Shown here: in pieces, positions 23,983 to 33,013 of the stretch | How positions within the stretch are numbered: the stretch's first letter is position 1 | How the letters are laid out: every line of letters begins with the position of its first letter | Assembly: GCF_003031585.1 (NCBI RefSeq) | Contig: NZ_PWAA01000064.1 | Coordinates: 88,615 to 152,614, forward strand | From: Thalassobius sp. I31.1 | GTDB taxonomy: Bacteria; Pseudomonadota; Alphaproteobacteria; Rhodobacterales; Rhodobacteraceae | Direction: 5' to 3' | Length of the DNA stretch: 64,000 nt | Translations under genes and position numbers: made by a program | The notes under the pieces: generated by a model | The model's database searches: none | What the model was told of the DNA's origin: nothing | What the model saw: the letters and a program-made list of their open reading frames with translations, nothing else

Positions 23983-25515
23983 TTAACGGAACAGCGACAG
24001 GATGGATTGTGGCGCCTGGTTCGCAATCGACAGGGATTGTACGCCCAGCTGTTGTTGCACCTGCAAGGCCTGCAGTCTGGTGGAGGCTTCTTCCATGTTT
24101 GCATCGACCATCGTACCGATACCCGACTTAAGAGAGTCGGTCAGTTTGCCAATGAAACTTGACTGAGTTTCAATTCGCCCCTGTGCCGAACCAAGTGCCG
24201 CGGCTGAGTCAATCGAGGTATTGATCAGTGTTTCAATGTTCCCAAGGGCCGCATTGGCGGATTCATTTGTGGTCACATCAATACTGTCGAGACCAAACAG
24301 GCCACCCGAGGCAGTACCACCGTCAGCAGCGGCAAGCGCAATCGACAAATCAGTGTCACTGTTGTTGTCGATCTTCAGGCTGGCTTGTCCTGTGGTGCTG
24401 TCGATTGAAACCTGGGTCGTAACTCCTTCAAGGGCTGCGCTGTCGACAGCCGTTTTCAGGCCACGGGCCACATCTGCAAAGCTTTCACCTTTACCTGCGG
24501 TGTAGAAATATGCAGTTCCGCCAACGGATGCCTGATAGCTGTTGCCTTCCTGCGGTGTTGCCGCTGTGGTGAAGTCGATCTGTTCTGCGCGCTGTGCGAT
24601 GTCGCCAGAGGTATCCGTCAGGCCTGATGCGCCGTTCAGATCTGTGATCTGGTTGGTGTTTGCATCTGTCGCAGTGGAGATGCTGACTTCTTCAAATGCC
24701 CGTGTCGAGGAAATTGAAACTGTACCAGCGGTGCTGCCATCAACGACAATGCCATCAAGATCAAGCGCTTGCAGGGCGGTCGAAAGACCGGCGGCCATCG
24801 CATCCTGATCTTCACCGCCCGTCGCCGCAGTATAGGTAACGGTTTGACCTGCAACGGTGATGGAAGCTGTCTGGCCCGCAGTCCAGGAACCTGATCCAAG
24901 CGTTACAATCGCTTCATTGGCATCATTGGTGATATCTGGTTCCGCGACGTCCGCGTTTACGATCTGACCGCTCAGTGAGCTGCCAGTACCAACGCCGTTC
25001 ACACCGGCAGAGGTGCTCAGGTCCTGGCGATTGACGGTGATGTTGCTCGCGTTGACGACGCCGTTGCCCTGACGATCAAGTGAGGACAGGATGTTCACAT
25101 CTTCCGTGCCTTTCAGCAGGTTCAGACCATTGAACTGCGCGGCTTCTACGATGGATGTTACCTGACCTGTAAGGGCCTCAATATCCGTCTGGATCTTTTC
25201 ACGATCAACGTTTTGTTCCTGGGCCGCAACAACTTTGCCTTTAATCTGTGTCAGAAGGTCGGTTACGGTTTCAGTCGCAGAACGTGCAACGGTGATTGTA
25301 CTTTCGCCAAGGGCGAGACTGTCTGAAATTGCCTGAAAACCTGCCACGTCTGACTCCATCGTTTTAGAAATCGCCCAGATTGCGGCGTTATCTTTCGCGG
25401 ATTCAATGGTTTTCCCGGTAGAGATCTCGGCTTGTGTTTTCGTCAGATTGTCGTTGATAGAATTCAGTGTCTGCAGCGCGACCATCGCACTGGTGTTCGT
25501 CAGAATACTGGACAT
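23983..25515 (-). CDS. fliC: Flagellin
   Basis: 510 residues. The conserved ends are MSSILTNTSAMVALQTLNSINDNL with EISTGKTIESAKDNAAIWAIS (D0/D1), and at the C-terminus GRIETQSSFIGKLTDSLKSGIGTMVDANMEEASTRLQALQVQQQLGVQSLSIANQAPQ. The middle (about 150-400) is a variable D2/D3-like insert rich in Thr, Ser and Ala, which makes it longer than the 270-residue Caulobacter type. Ser/Thr-rich exposed segments are typical nonulosonate glycosylation sites, and a CMP-nonulosonate locus lies about 17 kb away. The 5' leader between 25516 and about 25700 is a likely FlbT/FlaF target. Confidence 0.95.
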   Translation of the reverse strand: MSSILTNTSAMVALQTLNSINDNLTKTQAEISTGKTIESAKDNAAIWAISKTMESDVAGFQAISDSLALGESTITVARSATETVTDLLTQIKGKVVAAQEQNVDREKIQTDIEALTGQVTSIVEAAQFNGLNLLKGTEDVNILSSLDRQGNGVVNASNITVNRQDLSTSAGVNGVGTGSSLSGQIVNADVAEPDITNDANEAIVTLGSGSWTAGQTASITVAGQTVTYTAATGGEDQDAMAAGLSTALQALDLDGIVVDGSTAGTVSISSTRAFEEVSISTATDANTNQITDLNGASGLTDTSGDIAQRAEQIDFTTAATPQEGNSYQASVGGTAYFYTAGKGESFADVARGLKTAVDSAALEGVTTQVSIDSTTGQASLKIDNNSDTDLSIALAAADGGTASGGLFGLDSIDVTTNESANAALGNIETLINTSIDSAAALGSAQGRIETQSSFIGKLTDSLKSGIGTMVDANMEEASTRLQALQVQQQLGVQSLSIANQAPQSILSLFR

Positions 25516-25710
25516 AATGCTGTTCCTTACTCCAATCAGTGCTTTTGCACTGAGTTATGTAACCCGCCCCTAGTGACGGCATTGATGTCATTTTGACGGG
25601 ATCTGACCGCAGCGCAGATCACCTCTTCTGAGGCAGGAACAAACTGCGCGCTAAGTGCTAAAACATTCCTAAGCTTTGCATTTTGTTGCCTGGAACTTTC
25701 AGCGAATTTT
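25516..25710 (-). promoter_or_regulatory. fliC: Flagellin leader and promoter region
   Basis: About 195 bases with no gene, between the flagellin start and the helicase terminator. A self-complementary stretch near 25533-25550 (AGTGCTTTTGCACT) could fold in the 5' leader. No sigma-54 or sigma-28 match of the usual spacing was found by eye. Confidence 0.4.
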
Positions 25711-25745
25711 ATTAAAAAAGCCCCGCAATTGAATTGCGAGGCTTC
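25711..25745 (-). terminator. Rho-independent terminator of the helicase gene
   Basis: On the minus strand AAGCCTCGCAATT pairs with AATTGCGGGGCTT and is followed by TTTTTAAT. It starts 8 bases after the helicase stop. Confidence 0.9.
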
Positions 25746-25752
25746 GTTTGTC

Positions 25753-27099
25753 TTATGCTGCTGGCTTGCGGCGACGTGGGCGACGGGGTTTTCCGCCTCC
25801 GGGATTTCCGCCACCCGGTTTCTGTCCCTGTGGGCGTCCGCCACCACCGTTGCGACCACCGCCACCGCCACCATTGCGGCCACCGCCGCCTCCGCCACGG
25901 CGGGGTTTGTGTTTGCCGAGGCCACCGCGCGGTTCCGGTTTTTCTTCCTGTGGGCGTGCGCCGCCGATCACGGGAATGGTGATCTTCATCAGCTTTTCAA
26001 TGGCGCGCAGATAGCCGATTTCAGTCGCGGCACAGAACGCCACAGCTTCGCCATCACGGCCTGCACGCGCAGTCCGGCCGATGCGGTGCACATAGTTGTC
26101 AGCAACTTCTGGCAGCTCATAGTTGAACACGTGACTTACGCCCGGAATATCAATCCCGCGTGCGGCGACGTCGGTTGCAACAAGAATATTGATTTCACCG
26201 GATTTGAAATCACGGATGGCTTTGTCGCGCTGATTCTGGCTTTTGTTGCCGTGGATCGACGCGGCCTTAAAACCTTCGCTTTCAAGGTGACGCTTCAGTT
26301 TTTCAGCACCATGTTTCGTGCGGGCAAACACCAGGGAAATCCCATCAGGATCTTTGCGCAGGTATTCTTTCAGCAGCTCAGTCTTATTTTCCTTCGCGCA
26401 GTAGTGCAGCGACTGCGTGACCTTATCCGCAGCCTTACCCGGAGGTGAAACCTGCACGCGTTTCGGATTATGCAGATAGGTTTTCGCGATTTCATCCATG
26501 TCTTTTGGCATGGTCGCAGAGAACAGCAGCGTCTGGCGTGGTGTGCCAAGCTTTGGCGCGATTTTGCGCAGGGAATGGATGAACCCCATGTCCAGCATCT
26601 GATCGGCTTCATCAAGAACGAGGTACGTCGCACTGTCCAGGTACAGGGCTTTCTGTTCCATCAGGTCGATCAGGCGGCCCGGTGTTGCCACCAGAATATG
26701 GGTGCCTTTGGCCAGCTTCTTGATCTGGTTGTTGATGGAAACGCCGCCCACAACGGTCACAACGCGGATCGGTGTGCCCTGGGTGTAGGTTGTCAGGTTC
26801 TCAGCGATCTGGTTCACAAGTTCCCGGGTCGGGGCAAGGATCAGCGCTTTGATCTGTTTTGGCTCAGGCTTGCCATGTTCGCGCATCAGGCGGTTGATCA
26901 GGGGCAGGCCAAAGGCCGCGGTTTTACCGGTTCCGGTCTGTGCGAGGCCCATAACATCATGGCCTTCAAGCACCAGCGGGATCGCCTTTTGCTGGATCGG
27001 GGTCGGGTTCTTGTAGCCCGCACCGGCGATGGACGCCATCAGTTTGGGTGTGAAATCCATATCTGCGAATTGCAGGTTTGATTTGGTATTGTCGGTCAA
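25753..27099 (-). CDS. DEAD-box RNA helicase, RhlE-like
   Basis: 448 residues from a TTG at 27099 (reading LTDNTKSNLQFADMDF), with AAAGGG about 8 bases upstream; no ATG upstream of the Q motif makes a sensible protein, as the frame to 27321 is basic junk. Motifs are in order: the Q motif with upstream Phe and PTPIQ, AQTGTGKT, PTREL, TPGR, DEAD, SAT, and HRIGRTARAGR. The tail from about residue 380 is Gly/Arg/Pro-rich (RGG-like) for RNA binding. It probably acts in rRNA maturation or mRNA turnover, often in the cold. The start codon is the uncertain part. Confidence 0.88.
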   Translation of the reverse strand: MTDNTKSNLQFADMDFTPKLMASIAGAGYKNPTPIQQKAIPLVLEGHDVMGLAQTGTGKTAAFGLPLINRLMREHGKPEPKQIKALILAPTRELVNQIAENLTTYTQGTPIRVVTVVGGVSINNQIKKLAKGTHILVATPGRLIDLMEQKALYLDSATYLVLDEADQMLDMGFIHSLRKIAPKLGTPRQTLLFSATMPKDMDEIAKTYLHNPKRVQVSPPGKAADKVTQSLHYCAKENKTELLKEYLRKDPDGISLVFARTKHGAEKLKRHLESEGFKAASIHGNKSQNQRDKAIRDFKSGEINILVATDVAARGIDIPGVSHVFNYELPEVADNYVHRIGRTARAGRDGEAVAFCAATEIGYLRAIEKLMKITIPVIGGARPQEEKPEPRGGLGKHKPRRGGGGGGRNGGGGGGRNGGGGRPQGQKPGGGNPGGGKPRRPRRRKPAA

Positions 27100-27359
27100 A
27101 AGATGACCCTTTCGTATCTGGGGCGCATACAGCCCAAAGAAGACAGGTCTTTCCGAAAACGGAAACACCAGCGCCTGAAAGGCGCGCGGATTGCGGTTGC
27201 AGGGCGATGTTACGCTCTGCCAGACCCCCGCGTGATTTGGGAACTGTATTGGAATTTTGTGCCTGCTTCTGCCGGTTGTCCGGCGGCTGCTCACGCGGCA
27301 GCGGGCAGGAACAAGGCGCATATGGCGCTAAAACCCGACAAAGTCAATGGTGACCGTCT

Positions 27360-28214
27360 TTACCGCTTCCGGCTGCGGATCACAGTATAAAGCCCGCTTA
27401 GTACAATCAGGACACTGCCGGCGATGGTCCAGGCATCCGGGTTTTCGCCAAACACGATCATTCCGATCAGCATGGCGAAGATCAGACGGGAATAGCGGAA
27501 AGGCGATACGACGGACACTTCGCCTGATCGCATTGCCCCTGTCAGGGCGGAATAGGCGATCACACCGATCACGGCTGCGGCCAGGATTTTTGCCAGTGTC
27601 AGCGGGGTGGGCATCACCAGCCCGCCGCTGAACGTCAGCGCAATCACACCGGCAATCACCAGCATGGTAAAGCCGCTGACCCCAAGCTGTGCATTGGTCA
27701 TGGTCGCAGGGCTGGCCCGGGTCGCCAGATCCCGCCCGGCAAACCCGATGGTGCCAAGAAGGGCGAAGAGTGCGGTTAGTTCCAGGCCTTCGGGGCCAGG
27801 GCGCAGGATCAGCAGAACACCGGCAAAACCGATCAGCATGGCGATCCAGCGTTTCGGGCCGACTTTCTCACCGAACAGAAAAATCGCAGCGAAAGACACA
27901 AACAGCGGGGTTGCCTGAAGAACGGCGGAAACGGTGGACAGCGGCGCAAAGGCAATCGCCAGCGTAAAGAACAATCGCCCGCCGATTTCAAAGAACGCCC
28001 GCCACAGCATGGGTTTTGATCGCCACTGCGGATGGATCAGATCCTCGCCCCGCACACGCCCCATGCCCGCGAATATCACCCCGCCCATCAGACCAAAAAG
28101 AATCAGCGCAAGCCCGACAGGCACCTGCTGTGTCGCGCTTTTCAGGAACATATCTTCTACGGCAAAGCAGGCCATAGCGGCCACCATCAGAAAACTGCCT
28201 TTTGTATTATCCAT
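27360..28214 (-). CDS. EamA/DMT-family transporter
   Basis: 284 residues with about ten hydrophobic helices in two EamA repeats (first about 5-135, second about 148-280). The second repeat ends in the usual VFGENPDAWTIAGSVLIVLSGLYTVIR. Members export amino acids or other metabolites, but the substrate is not predictable. It stands alone between the helicase leader and the divergent asd gene. Confidence 0.85.
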   Translation of the reverse strand: MDNTKGSFLMVAAMACFAVEDMFLKSATQQVPVGLALILFGLMGGVIFAGMGRVRGEDLIHPQWRSKPMLWRAFFEIGGRLFFTLAIAFAPLSTVSAVLQATPLFVSFAAIFLFGEKVGPKRWIAMLIGFAGVLLILRPGPEGLELTALFALLGTIGFAGRDLATRASPATMTNAQLGVSGFTMLVIAGVIALTFSGGLVMPTPLTLAKILAAAVIGVIAYSALTGAMRSGEVSVVSPFRYSRLIFAMLIGMIVFGENPDAWTIAGSVLIVLSGLYTVIRSRKR

Positions 28215-28358
28215 TTCGCAGTTCCCTGTTCATACCCGGGCTGACCATAATGTGTTCAAATAGCACAGCAAGGGGGTAAATCGACCTCTTCCATGCAAGG
28301 GGGCTTTGCGCTATGACACCTCTCGCCCGCTATGGGCAGAACAAAGAGGAGTCCCGTG

Positions 28359-29381
28359 ATGGGGTATAAAATTGCTATCGTTGGCGCCACAGGCAATGTG
28401 GGTCACGAAATGCTGAACATTCTGGCCGAACGCCAGTTTCCTGTAGACGAGATCGTCGCGCTTGCAAGCCGCCGGTCCCTCGGTTCCGAGGTCAGCTTTG
28501 GCGATACCACACTCACGACCAAGGACCTCGACACCTTCGATTTCGCGGGCTGGGATATGGCGCTGTTTGCCGTGGGTTCAGAAGCCACCAAAATCTACGC
28601 GCCCAAAGCGGCGGCGGCCGGTTGTCTTGTGATCGATAACTCATCTTTGTATCGCTATGATCCAAAGATTCCGCTGATCGTGCCTGAGGTAAACCCAGAA
28701 GCGATCGTCGATTATAAAAACAAAATGATCATCGCCAACCCGAACTGTTCCACAGCACAGATGGTTGTCGCGCTAAAGCCTTTGCATGACCGCGCCCGCA
28801 TCAAACGCGTTGTTGTCAGCACATACCAATCCGTGTCCGGCGGCGGTAAAGAGGCGATTGATGAGCTTTGGGATCAGACCAAATCCATCTACAACCCGAC
28901 CGACAACAAACCACCGAAGAAATTCACCAAGCAAATCGCTTTCAACGTGATTCCGCACATCGACGTCTTCATGGAAGATGGTTCGACCAAGGAAGAATGG
29001 AAGATGGTTGTTGAGACGAAGAAAATCGTTGATCCAAACATCAAAGTGACTGCGACCTGTGTGCGCGTGCCCGTGTTTGTTGGCCACTCTGAATCCGTGA
29101 ACATCGAATTCGAAGATTTCCTCGACGAAGACGAAGCCCGCGACATCCTGCGCGAAGCACCTGGTGTTATGGTCATCGATAAACGCGAAGACGGCGGCTA
29201 TGTGTCCCCGATCGAATGTGTTGGTGATTTCGCAACCTTCATCAGCCGTATCCGCCAGGACAGCACCGTTGAAAACGGTCTGAACCTGTGGTGCGTGTCT
29301 GACAACCTGCGCAAGGGTGCTGCCCTGAACGCGGTGCAGATCGCAGAACTTTACGGTCGCGAGATCCTGAAAAAAGGCTGA
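28359..29381 (+). CDS. asd: Aspartate-semialdehyde dehydrogenase
   Basis: 340 residues from the ATG at 28359, preceded by GAGGAG; an earlier in-frame start at 28332 lacks a ribosome site. NADP motif GATGNVGHEM (residues 9-18), catalytic Cys130 in ANPNCSTAQM, and the GGGKEA loop. It reduces aspartyl phosphate to the semialdehyde for lysine/diaminopimelate, threonine and methionine synthesis. A strong terminator follows. Confidence 0.96.
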   Translation: MGYKIAIVGATGNVGHEMLNILAERQFPVDEIVALASRRSLGSEVSFGDTTLTTKDLDTFDFAGWDMALFAVGSEATKIYAPKAAAAGCLVIDNSSLYRYDPKIPLIVPEVNPEAIVDYKNKMIIANPNCSTAQMVVALKPLHDRARIKRVVVSTYQSVSGGGKEAIDELWDQTKSIYNPTDNKPPKKFTKQIAFNVIPHIDVFMEDGSTKEEWKMVVETKKIVDPNIKVTATCVRVPVFVGHSESVNIEFEDFLDEDEARDILREAPGVMVIDKREDGGYVSPIECVGDFATFISRIRQDSTVENGLNLWCVSDNLRKGAALNAVQIAELYGREILKKG

Positions 29382-29400
29382 TCGCAGCGATACATATACA

Positions 29401-29428
29401 AAAGGCCGGGCAATGTTCCGGCCTTTTT
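29401..29428 (+). terminator. Rho-independent terminator of asd
   Basis: AAAGGCCGG at 29401-29409 pairs with CCGGCCTTT at 29418-29426 and runs into TT. It is 20 bases past the asd stop. Confidence 0.92.
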
Positions 29429-29460
29429 GCTTTTAACATCCGCGTGTCCAGGAGGACTGC

Positions 29461-30384
29461 ATGACTATCTCTTACCTTGTGACCCATTCCGGCGGCTTCC
29501 ACGCGGATGAACTTCTGTCTTCCGTTGTTCTGACACGCCTGTACCCCGACGCAGAAATTCGCCGCACCCGCGACCGCGACTGGCTGACGCCCGCAGCGGA
29601 TAAAATCATTTATGATGTGGGGGGCGAGTATAATGCGGATGCGCAGATATTTGATCACCACCAACGCCCCGGCCCACTGCGTGAAGACGAACAACCTTAC
29701 AGTTCTTTCGGTCTGATCTGGGCGCATTACGGGCGTCAGTATCTGACGGACCTGAATGTGCCTGAGGCAGATATTGACGCTATTCACGCGTCTTTTGACA
29801 AGCGGTTCGTGCTGCCGATTGATTTGCTCGACAATGGCGCGATGGAACCTTCCGTCGCAGGCCCGCTGTCCGCTTTGACACTGCCGTCGCTTCTGGGCAG
29901 CCTGAAACCTGTGTTTGATGACACATCACCAACCGCAGATGATGATGCGTTCATGGCCGCCCTGCCAATCGCGCGCAGCTTTGTTGAGGCCAATATCGCC
30001 AATCTTGCCGCCAAGGCGCGTGCCAAAAGCATCGTTGTTGACGCAATTGCAGCTGCGGGCGATTCTGCTATTCTGGAACTGCCCATGGGTATGCCCTTCG
30101 CCTCTGCTCTGGACGAAGCTGACGCGGGTCACATCCTGTTTATGGTGACGCCACGCGGCAGTGACTGGACGTTGAACGGGATCAAACTGTCGCGGGATAC
30201 ATTTGATCAGCGCGCCGATTTGCCTGCGGCATGGGCCGGCTTGACCGATGTGGATCTGGAACAGGCCAGCGGTGTCAAAGGGGCAAAGTTCTGCCACAGC
30301 AAACGGTTTATTGCCGTGGCAGATTCACGTGATGCGATCATGGAAATGGCCGCAATCGCTGTGACGTCGCTTACACCGGAATAA
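29461..30384 (+). CDS. MYG1-family (UPF0160) metal-dependent protein
   Basis: 307 residues. The N-terminus VTHSGGFHADELLSSVVL and later IFDHHQRPGPLREDEQPYSSFGLIW are the MYG1 signatures, with His and Asp residues (GGFHADE, DHHQ) arranged as in DHH phosphoesterases. The eukaryotic relative is a 3'-5' RNA exonuclease; the bacterial role is not established. GGAGGA sits before the start. The last 14 bases overlap the 3' end of the convergent carbonic anhydrase gene. Confidence 0.88.
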   Translation: MTISYLVTHSGGFHADELLSSVVLTRLYPDAEIRRTRDRDWLTPAADKIIYDVGGEYNADAQIFDHHQRPGPLREDEQPYSSFGLIWAHYGRQYLTDLNVPEADIDAIHASFDKRFVLPIDLLDNGAMEPSVAGPLSALTLPSLLGSLKPVFDDTSPTADDDAFMAALPIARSFVEANIANLAAKARAKSIVVDAIAAAGDSAILELPMGMPFASALDEADAGHILFMVTPRGSDWTLNGIKLSRDTFDQRADLPAAWAGLTDVDLEQASGVKGAKFCHSKRFIAVADSRDAIMEMAAIAVTSLTPE

Positions 30385-31018
30385 AGCTTCCCTGGGCTGG
30401 GTCAAAGCATTCCAGCCCACCACTGGCGATGTCATTCCACAGGCCATGAATAGACAGATCACCGGATTTGACAGCCTCAGCAACAAAGGGGAACCCCATC
30501 AGGTTCTCCAGCGAGACAAGCACAGCTTCTTTTTCAAGGGCTGTGCGACGTTCGGTTTCGTCCTCAATATGCTTCACACGCTCATAGCCCGGGCGCAGAA
30601 TGTCCATCCAGCGGCCGACAAAGCTCATCTTTTCTTCAAGTTCCGGGGCTGTGCCACTGCACATGCCATCACAACCGGCTACACCGCCACAGCTGGAATG
30701 CCCCATGACAATCACATGGGCCACTTTCAGCGCGTTGACCGCATATTCAATCGCAGCAGATGTGCCGTGGTGATCGCCATCAGGCGCATAGGGCGGCACG
30801 AGGTTGGCGATATTGCGGTGAATAAAGAATTCGCCCTGTTCAGCCCCAAATAGTGCGGTCACATGTACACGGGAATCACAGCAGGAAATCACCATCGCAC
30901 GAGGATGTTGACCATCTGCAAGGCGGCGATACCAGGCTTTGTTGCCCTCATATGTGGTTGCTTTCCAGCCCTGATAGCGATGAGTCAGGTAATCGGGCAG
31001 GCGTTTTGCGTGTTTCAT
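30371..31018 (-). CDS. Beta-class carbonic anhydrase
   Basis: 215 residues. Zinc ligands are Cys47 in SCCDSR, His107 and Cys110 in MGHSSCGG; the catalytic dyad Asp48-Arg50 is intact. It interconverts CO2 and bicarbonate for carboxylases. It stands alone with its own upstream region (31019-31127). Confidence 0.93.
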   Translation of the reverse strand: MKHAKRLPDYLTHRYQGWKATTYEGNKAWYRRLADGQHPRAMVISCCDSRVHVTALFGAEQGEFFIHRNIANLVPPYAPDGDHHGTSAAIEYAVNALKVAHVIVMGHSSCGGVAGCDGMCSGTAPELEEKMSFVGRWMDILRPGYERVKHIEDETERRTALEKEAVLVSLENLMGFPFVAEAVKSGDLSIHGLWNDIASGGLECFDPAQGSFIPV

Positions 31019-31127
31019 ATGTGCCTCGTAAGTTGGTCAGAGTGGCGGGTTTCAGCGCTTTTACGCAAAAACTGGACTCAATTCGAGAGAATTCTCTGTC
31101 TGGCTTCAACCTTTTCGAAGGAATTGA

Positions 31128-31553
31128 ATGCCAGAAAGGGAAGATGCGTGGGGGCATGCGAATTGGGTGAATATAATGGTGGTGACATATCTGCGTCAGA
31201 ATGAGATGCCGGGATTTGACCCGGACCGTCTGACAGAACTTTATGTGAAACTTGGCGAAGCCGGGGCAGAAGATGTGATTTGCCGCGTGATGGAAGATTT
31301 GGCGACACGGCTTGCCGATATTCATGACGTGCAGGGGATTGCAGATGACAGGCTTCTGCAGCAGGCCGTACGAAATATCGCGGAACTTGCCGGGAAAATC
31401 GGCCTCACCGGCCTGTTCCGTGTGGCGCTTGATGTGGAATATTGCCTGAATTTCAAAGATTACCCCGCCCGGGCAGCCACCATAACCCGGATGCTGCGCA
31501 TTGGTGAAAAGTCCCTGACAACGATCTGGGATCATCGTGATCTGTCGATTTGA
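31128..31553 (+). CDS. Small helical protein resembling a histidine-phosphotransfer domain without the histidine
   Basis: 141 residues from an ATG preceded by AAGGA; an in-frame ATG at 31176 is an alternative. The body is all helical (LTELYVKLGEAGAEDVICRVMEDLATRLADI, then LLQQAVRNIAELAGKIGLTGLFRVALDVEYCL). The second part is like the Hpt helix pair (xxAHxLKGxAxxxGxxxLxxxAxxLE), but the phosphorylated His place is occupied by Arg or Asn. It ends IGEKSLTTIWD. It may be a signalling decoy or an unrelated bundle; homology was judged by eye only. It precedes the M17 peptidase by 74 bases. Confidence 0.6.
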   Translation: MPEREDAWGHANWVNIMVVTYLRQNEMPGFDPDRLTELYVKLGEAGAEDVICRVMEDLATRLADIHDVQGIADDRLLQQAVRNIAELAGKIGLTGLFRVALDVEYCLNFKDYPARAATITRMLRIGEKSLTTIWDHRDLSI

Positions 31554-31627
31554 ACTACCCTTCATTTCCCCCTTGCAGCGCCTGCGGGGGGGGGCTATCT
31601 GGCACCAGTCAGCCAGAAAGGTCACAG

Positions 31628-33013
31628 ATGTCCCTGCAATTTGCCACCGACACCAATGCACTGCCGCTATACATCATCGAAAAAGACGCGCTTGGGGATT
31701 TCCTGAACAATCTGCCTGCGGCACAGAAAGTCTGGGTTGAGGCTTCGGGTTTTACCGCGGCGACTGGTTCCGTGGTTGTGCTGCCGGGGGAAGATGGCGC
31801 ACCCGCCGGTGCGATTGTTGGGTATGGGTCCACTGCGACACGGGCACGGGGACGTTTCTACGTGGCGGCCGCGGTGGCAAAACTGCCAGAGGCTTCCTGG
31901 AAGATCGCAACAGATCTGCCACAGGAAGACCTGGAAGAAGCGGCGCTGGGTTGGTTGCTGGCCACTTATCGTTATGATCGCTACGCCAGCCAATCTGCGC
32001 CCAAAGCCCGGCTTGTTGCCCCGCAGGGCATTGATGGCGCGCGGATAGAAGCAATTGCGACGGGGGAGGCCCTGACCCGCGATCTGATCAACACACCTGC
32101 TTCCGACATGGGCCCGCAGGAACTGGAAGAAGCCACGCAAAACCTGGCGAATCAACATGGCGCAACCCTGACCGTCACACGCGGCGAAGATCTGCACGCG
32201 GCCAATCTGCCGATGATCCACACAGTCGGGCGCGCATCGGATCGTGCGCCACGTCTGCTGGATATGTCCTGGGGCGATACCGGACCGCAGCTGGTTCTGG
32301 TCGGCAAAGGCGTTTGCTTTGACACCGGTGGTCTGAACCTGAAACCCGGCGGCTCCATGGGGTTGATGAAGAAAGATATGGGCGGTTCCGCCGCAACGCT
32401 GGGCCTTGCGCATATGATCATGGCGCTGGGCCTGAAACTGCGTCTGCGCGTGTTAATCCCGGCGGTGGAAAATTCCGTGTCCGCCAATGCCTTCCGCCCG
32501 CAGGACATCCTGACGTCGCGCAAAGGCCTGACGGTGGAAATCAACAATACCGACGCCGAAGGGCGGCTTGTCCTGGCGGATGCGCTGACGCTGGCCGATG
32601 AAGAAAGCCCGGATCTGATCATTTCTATGGCGACCCTGACAGGCGCGGCCCGTGTGGCTGTTGGCCCGGATATTGTACCGTTTTACACGGATAGTAACGC
32701 GACCGCCGCCAGTCTTGCACAATCCGCAGATCGGGTGCGCGACCCGCTCTGGCGTATGCCTTTCCATGATCCCTATGAGGCAATGATCGAACCGGGCATC
32801 GCTGACCTTGATAACGCGCCTAAAGGCGGTTTCGCGGGTTCCATCACCGCCGCGCTTTTCCTGCGCCGCTTTGTCAGCGATGATCAGCCCTATATTCACT
32901 TTGACATGTATGGTTGGCAGCCCTCTGCCGCGCCCGCACGCCCGAAAGGCGGGGTGGGTCAGGCAACGCGCGCGGTGCTGGATGCGCTGCCGGATCTGCT
33001 GGGGTTGAAGTGA
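31628..33013 (+). CDS. Leucyl aminopeptidase family (M17) peptidase
   Basis: 461 residues from the ATG at 31628. Metal and catalytic motifs are GKGVCFDTGGLNLKPGGSMGLMKKDMGG and NTDAEGRLVLADAL, intact as in active M17 enzymes. It removes N-terminal residues from peptides in the cytoplasm using two metal ions. It overlaps the next gene (TGATG at 33011-33015), an arrangement common in this group where a C40 peptidase follows. Confidence 0.93.
   Translation: MSLQFATDTNALPLYIIEKDALGDFLNNLPAAQKVWVEASGFTAATGSVVVLPGEDGAPAGAIVGYGSTATRARGRFYVAAAVAKLPEASWKIATDLPQEDLEEAALGWLLATYRYDRYASQSAPKARLVAPQGIDGARIEAIATGEALTRDLINTPASDMGPQELEEATQNLANQHGATLTVTRGEDLHAANLPMIHTVGRASDRAPRLLDMSWGDTGPQLVLVGKGVCFDTGGLNLKPGGSMGLMKKDMGGSAATLGLAHMIMALGLKLRLRVLIPAVENSVSANAFRPQDILTSRKGLTVEINNTDAEGRLVLADALTLADEESPDLIISMATLTGAARVAVGPDIVPFYTDSNATAASLAQSADRVRDPLWRMPFHDPYEAMIEPGIADLDNAPKGGFAGSITAALFLRRFVSDDQPYIHFDMYGWQPSAAPARPKGGVGQATRAVLDALPDLLGLK

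Noticed and set aside
25729..26448. A 239-codon plus-strand frame over the helicase tail
   Set aside because: It is antisense to the Gly/Arg-rich tail and helicase domain of a well-supported gene and overlaps its terminator.
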